Shown here: positions 4,996-5,139 of the stretch, one piece after another
Layout of the letters: each line of letters opens with the position of its first letter
How positions within the stretch are numbered: position 1 is the first letter of the stretch
Translations under genes and position numbers: made by a program
Notes under the pieces: generated by a model
The model's database searches: none
Seen by the model: the letters and a program-made list of their open reading frames with translations, nothing else
Told to the model about the DNA's origin: nothing
Source of the DNA: Akkermansiaceae bacterium
GTDB taxonomy: Bacteria; Verrucomicrobiota; Verrucomicrobiia; Verrucomicrobiales; Akkermansiaceae
DNA: 5,139 nt
Direction of reading: 5' to 3'
NCBI GenBank assembly: GCA_020627645.1
Contig: JAHDGN010000267.1
Location: forward strand, 1 to 5,139

Positions 4996-5139
4996 ATGGC
5001 CAAAAAAAAGACCGCTAAGAAAGCCGCTAAAAAGGTAGCCAAAAAAGCTGCCCCGAAGAAAGTCGCCAAAAAAACCGCTAAAAAGGCAGCCAAGAAAGCC
5101 GCTAAAAAAGCCGCCCCTAAAAAGAAGGTCGCAAAAACA
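4996..5139 (+). CDS. Lys/Ala-rich histone H1-like DNA-binding protein, N-terminal part
   Basis: The first 48 codons of a very basic protein made almost only of Lys and Ala with a few Pro, Val and Thr: MAKKKTAKKAAKK onward, with AAPKK at 18-22 and again at 39-43. This resembles the tails of eukaryotic linker histone H1 and bacterial analogues (chlamydial HctB/HC2, AlgP, Bordetella BpH1), thought to bind DNA non-specifically and compact or organise the nucleoid. The residues have a 21-residue tandem period (Thr at 6, 27 and 48). It has no signal peptide or TM segment, fitting a cytoplasmic nucleoid location. The frame is open at the right edge, so length and any folded C-terminal domain are unknown; a short all-repeat protein and a repeat tail of a larger one are both possible. 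The ATG at 4996 follows a TATAAT box and a 5' hairpin and lacks a Shine-Dalgarno. Confidence 0.85.
   Translation, partial: MAKKKTAKKAAKKVAKKAAPKKVAKKTAKKAAKKAAKKAAPKKKVAKT
5011..5136 (+). repeat. Two 63-bp coding tandem repeats
   Basis: Units 5011-5073 and 5074-5136 each encode a 21-residue block starting TAKKAAKK and holding AAPKK in the same place; a third unit starts at 5137 with another Thr codon. Protein identity between units is high while synonymous codons differ (for example AAG/AAA and GCC/GCT swaps), so the repeats are not fresh duplications, or are held by selection on the Lys/Ala pattern. Confidence 0.7.

Noticed and set aside
4857..5093. Minus-strand frame encoding a hydrophobic Ala/Phe/Leu-rich peptide
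   Set aside because: It is the antisense reading of the Lys/Ala repeats, where Lys codons read as Phe or Leu; not a membrane protein gene.

Overview
The window looks like chromosomal DNA of a Gram-negative bacterium, most likely a Verrucomicrobiota member. This is inferred from three things: a divergent Hsp33 form I associate with that group, a DUF2330 exported protein, and a Lys/Ala-repeat histone-like protein. Genes sit at ordinary density and there is no tRNA, rRNA, IS element, CRISPR array or phage gene. I do not see a convincing new multi-gene defence or metabolic system.

Left part, minus strand, read right to left. A two-TM conserved hypothetical protein (2421-3107) ends in a hairpin terminator that overlaps its stop codon. 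A 203-bp gap with no gene follows, then a DUF2330 exported and membrane-anchored protein (1122-2201). Next is a TetR-family repressor (333-980) whose upstream region carries two CAAAC-N4-GTTTG-type palindromes, the arm pattern reported for PsrA-type TetR regulators. Its stop codon overlaps the start of an outer-membrane efflux lipoprotein (OprM/NodT/TolC type) that runs off the left edge. The last two form a self-regulated efflux operon in appearance; the periplasmic adaptor and inner-membrane pump would lie beyond position 1.

Right part, plus strand. Divergent from the hypothetical gene is an apparently solitary beta-class amino-methyltransferase for DNA (3230-4057, GTG start), followed 57 bp later by a short, divergent Hsp33 redox chaperone (4115-4879) with an intact CxC-X29-CxxC zinc centre. 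After it comes a compact regulatory region (dyad, perfect TATAAT box, 5'-end hairpin) leading into a Lys/Ala-rich histone-H1-like gene built of 21-residue tandem repeats, cut off by the right edge.

Two window-wide traits stand out. The plus strand is strongly C-rich and G-poor regardless of which strand is coding, so minus-strand genes use G/T-rich codons and plus-strand genes C/A-rich codons. Shine-Dalgarno sequences are nearly absent at the inferred starts.
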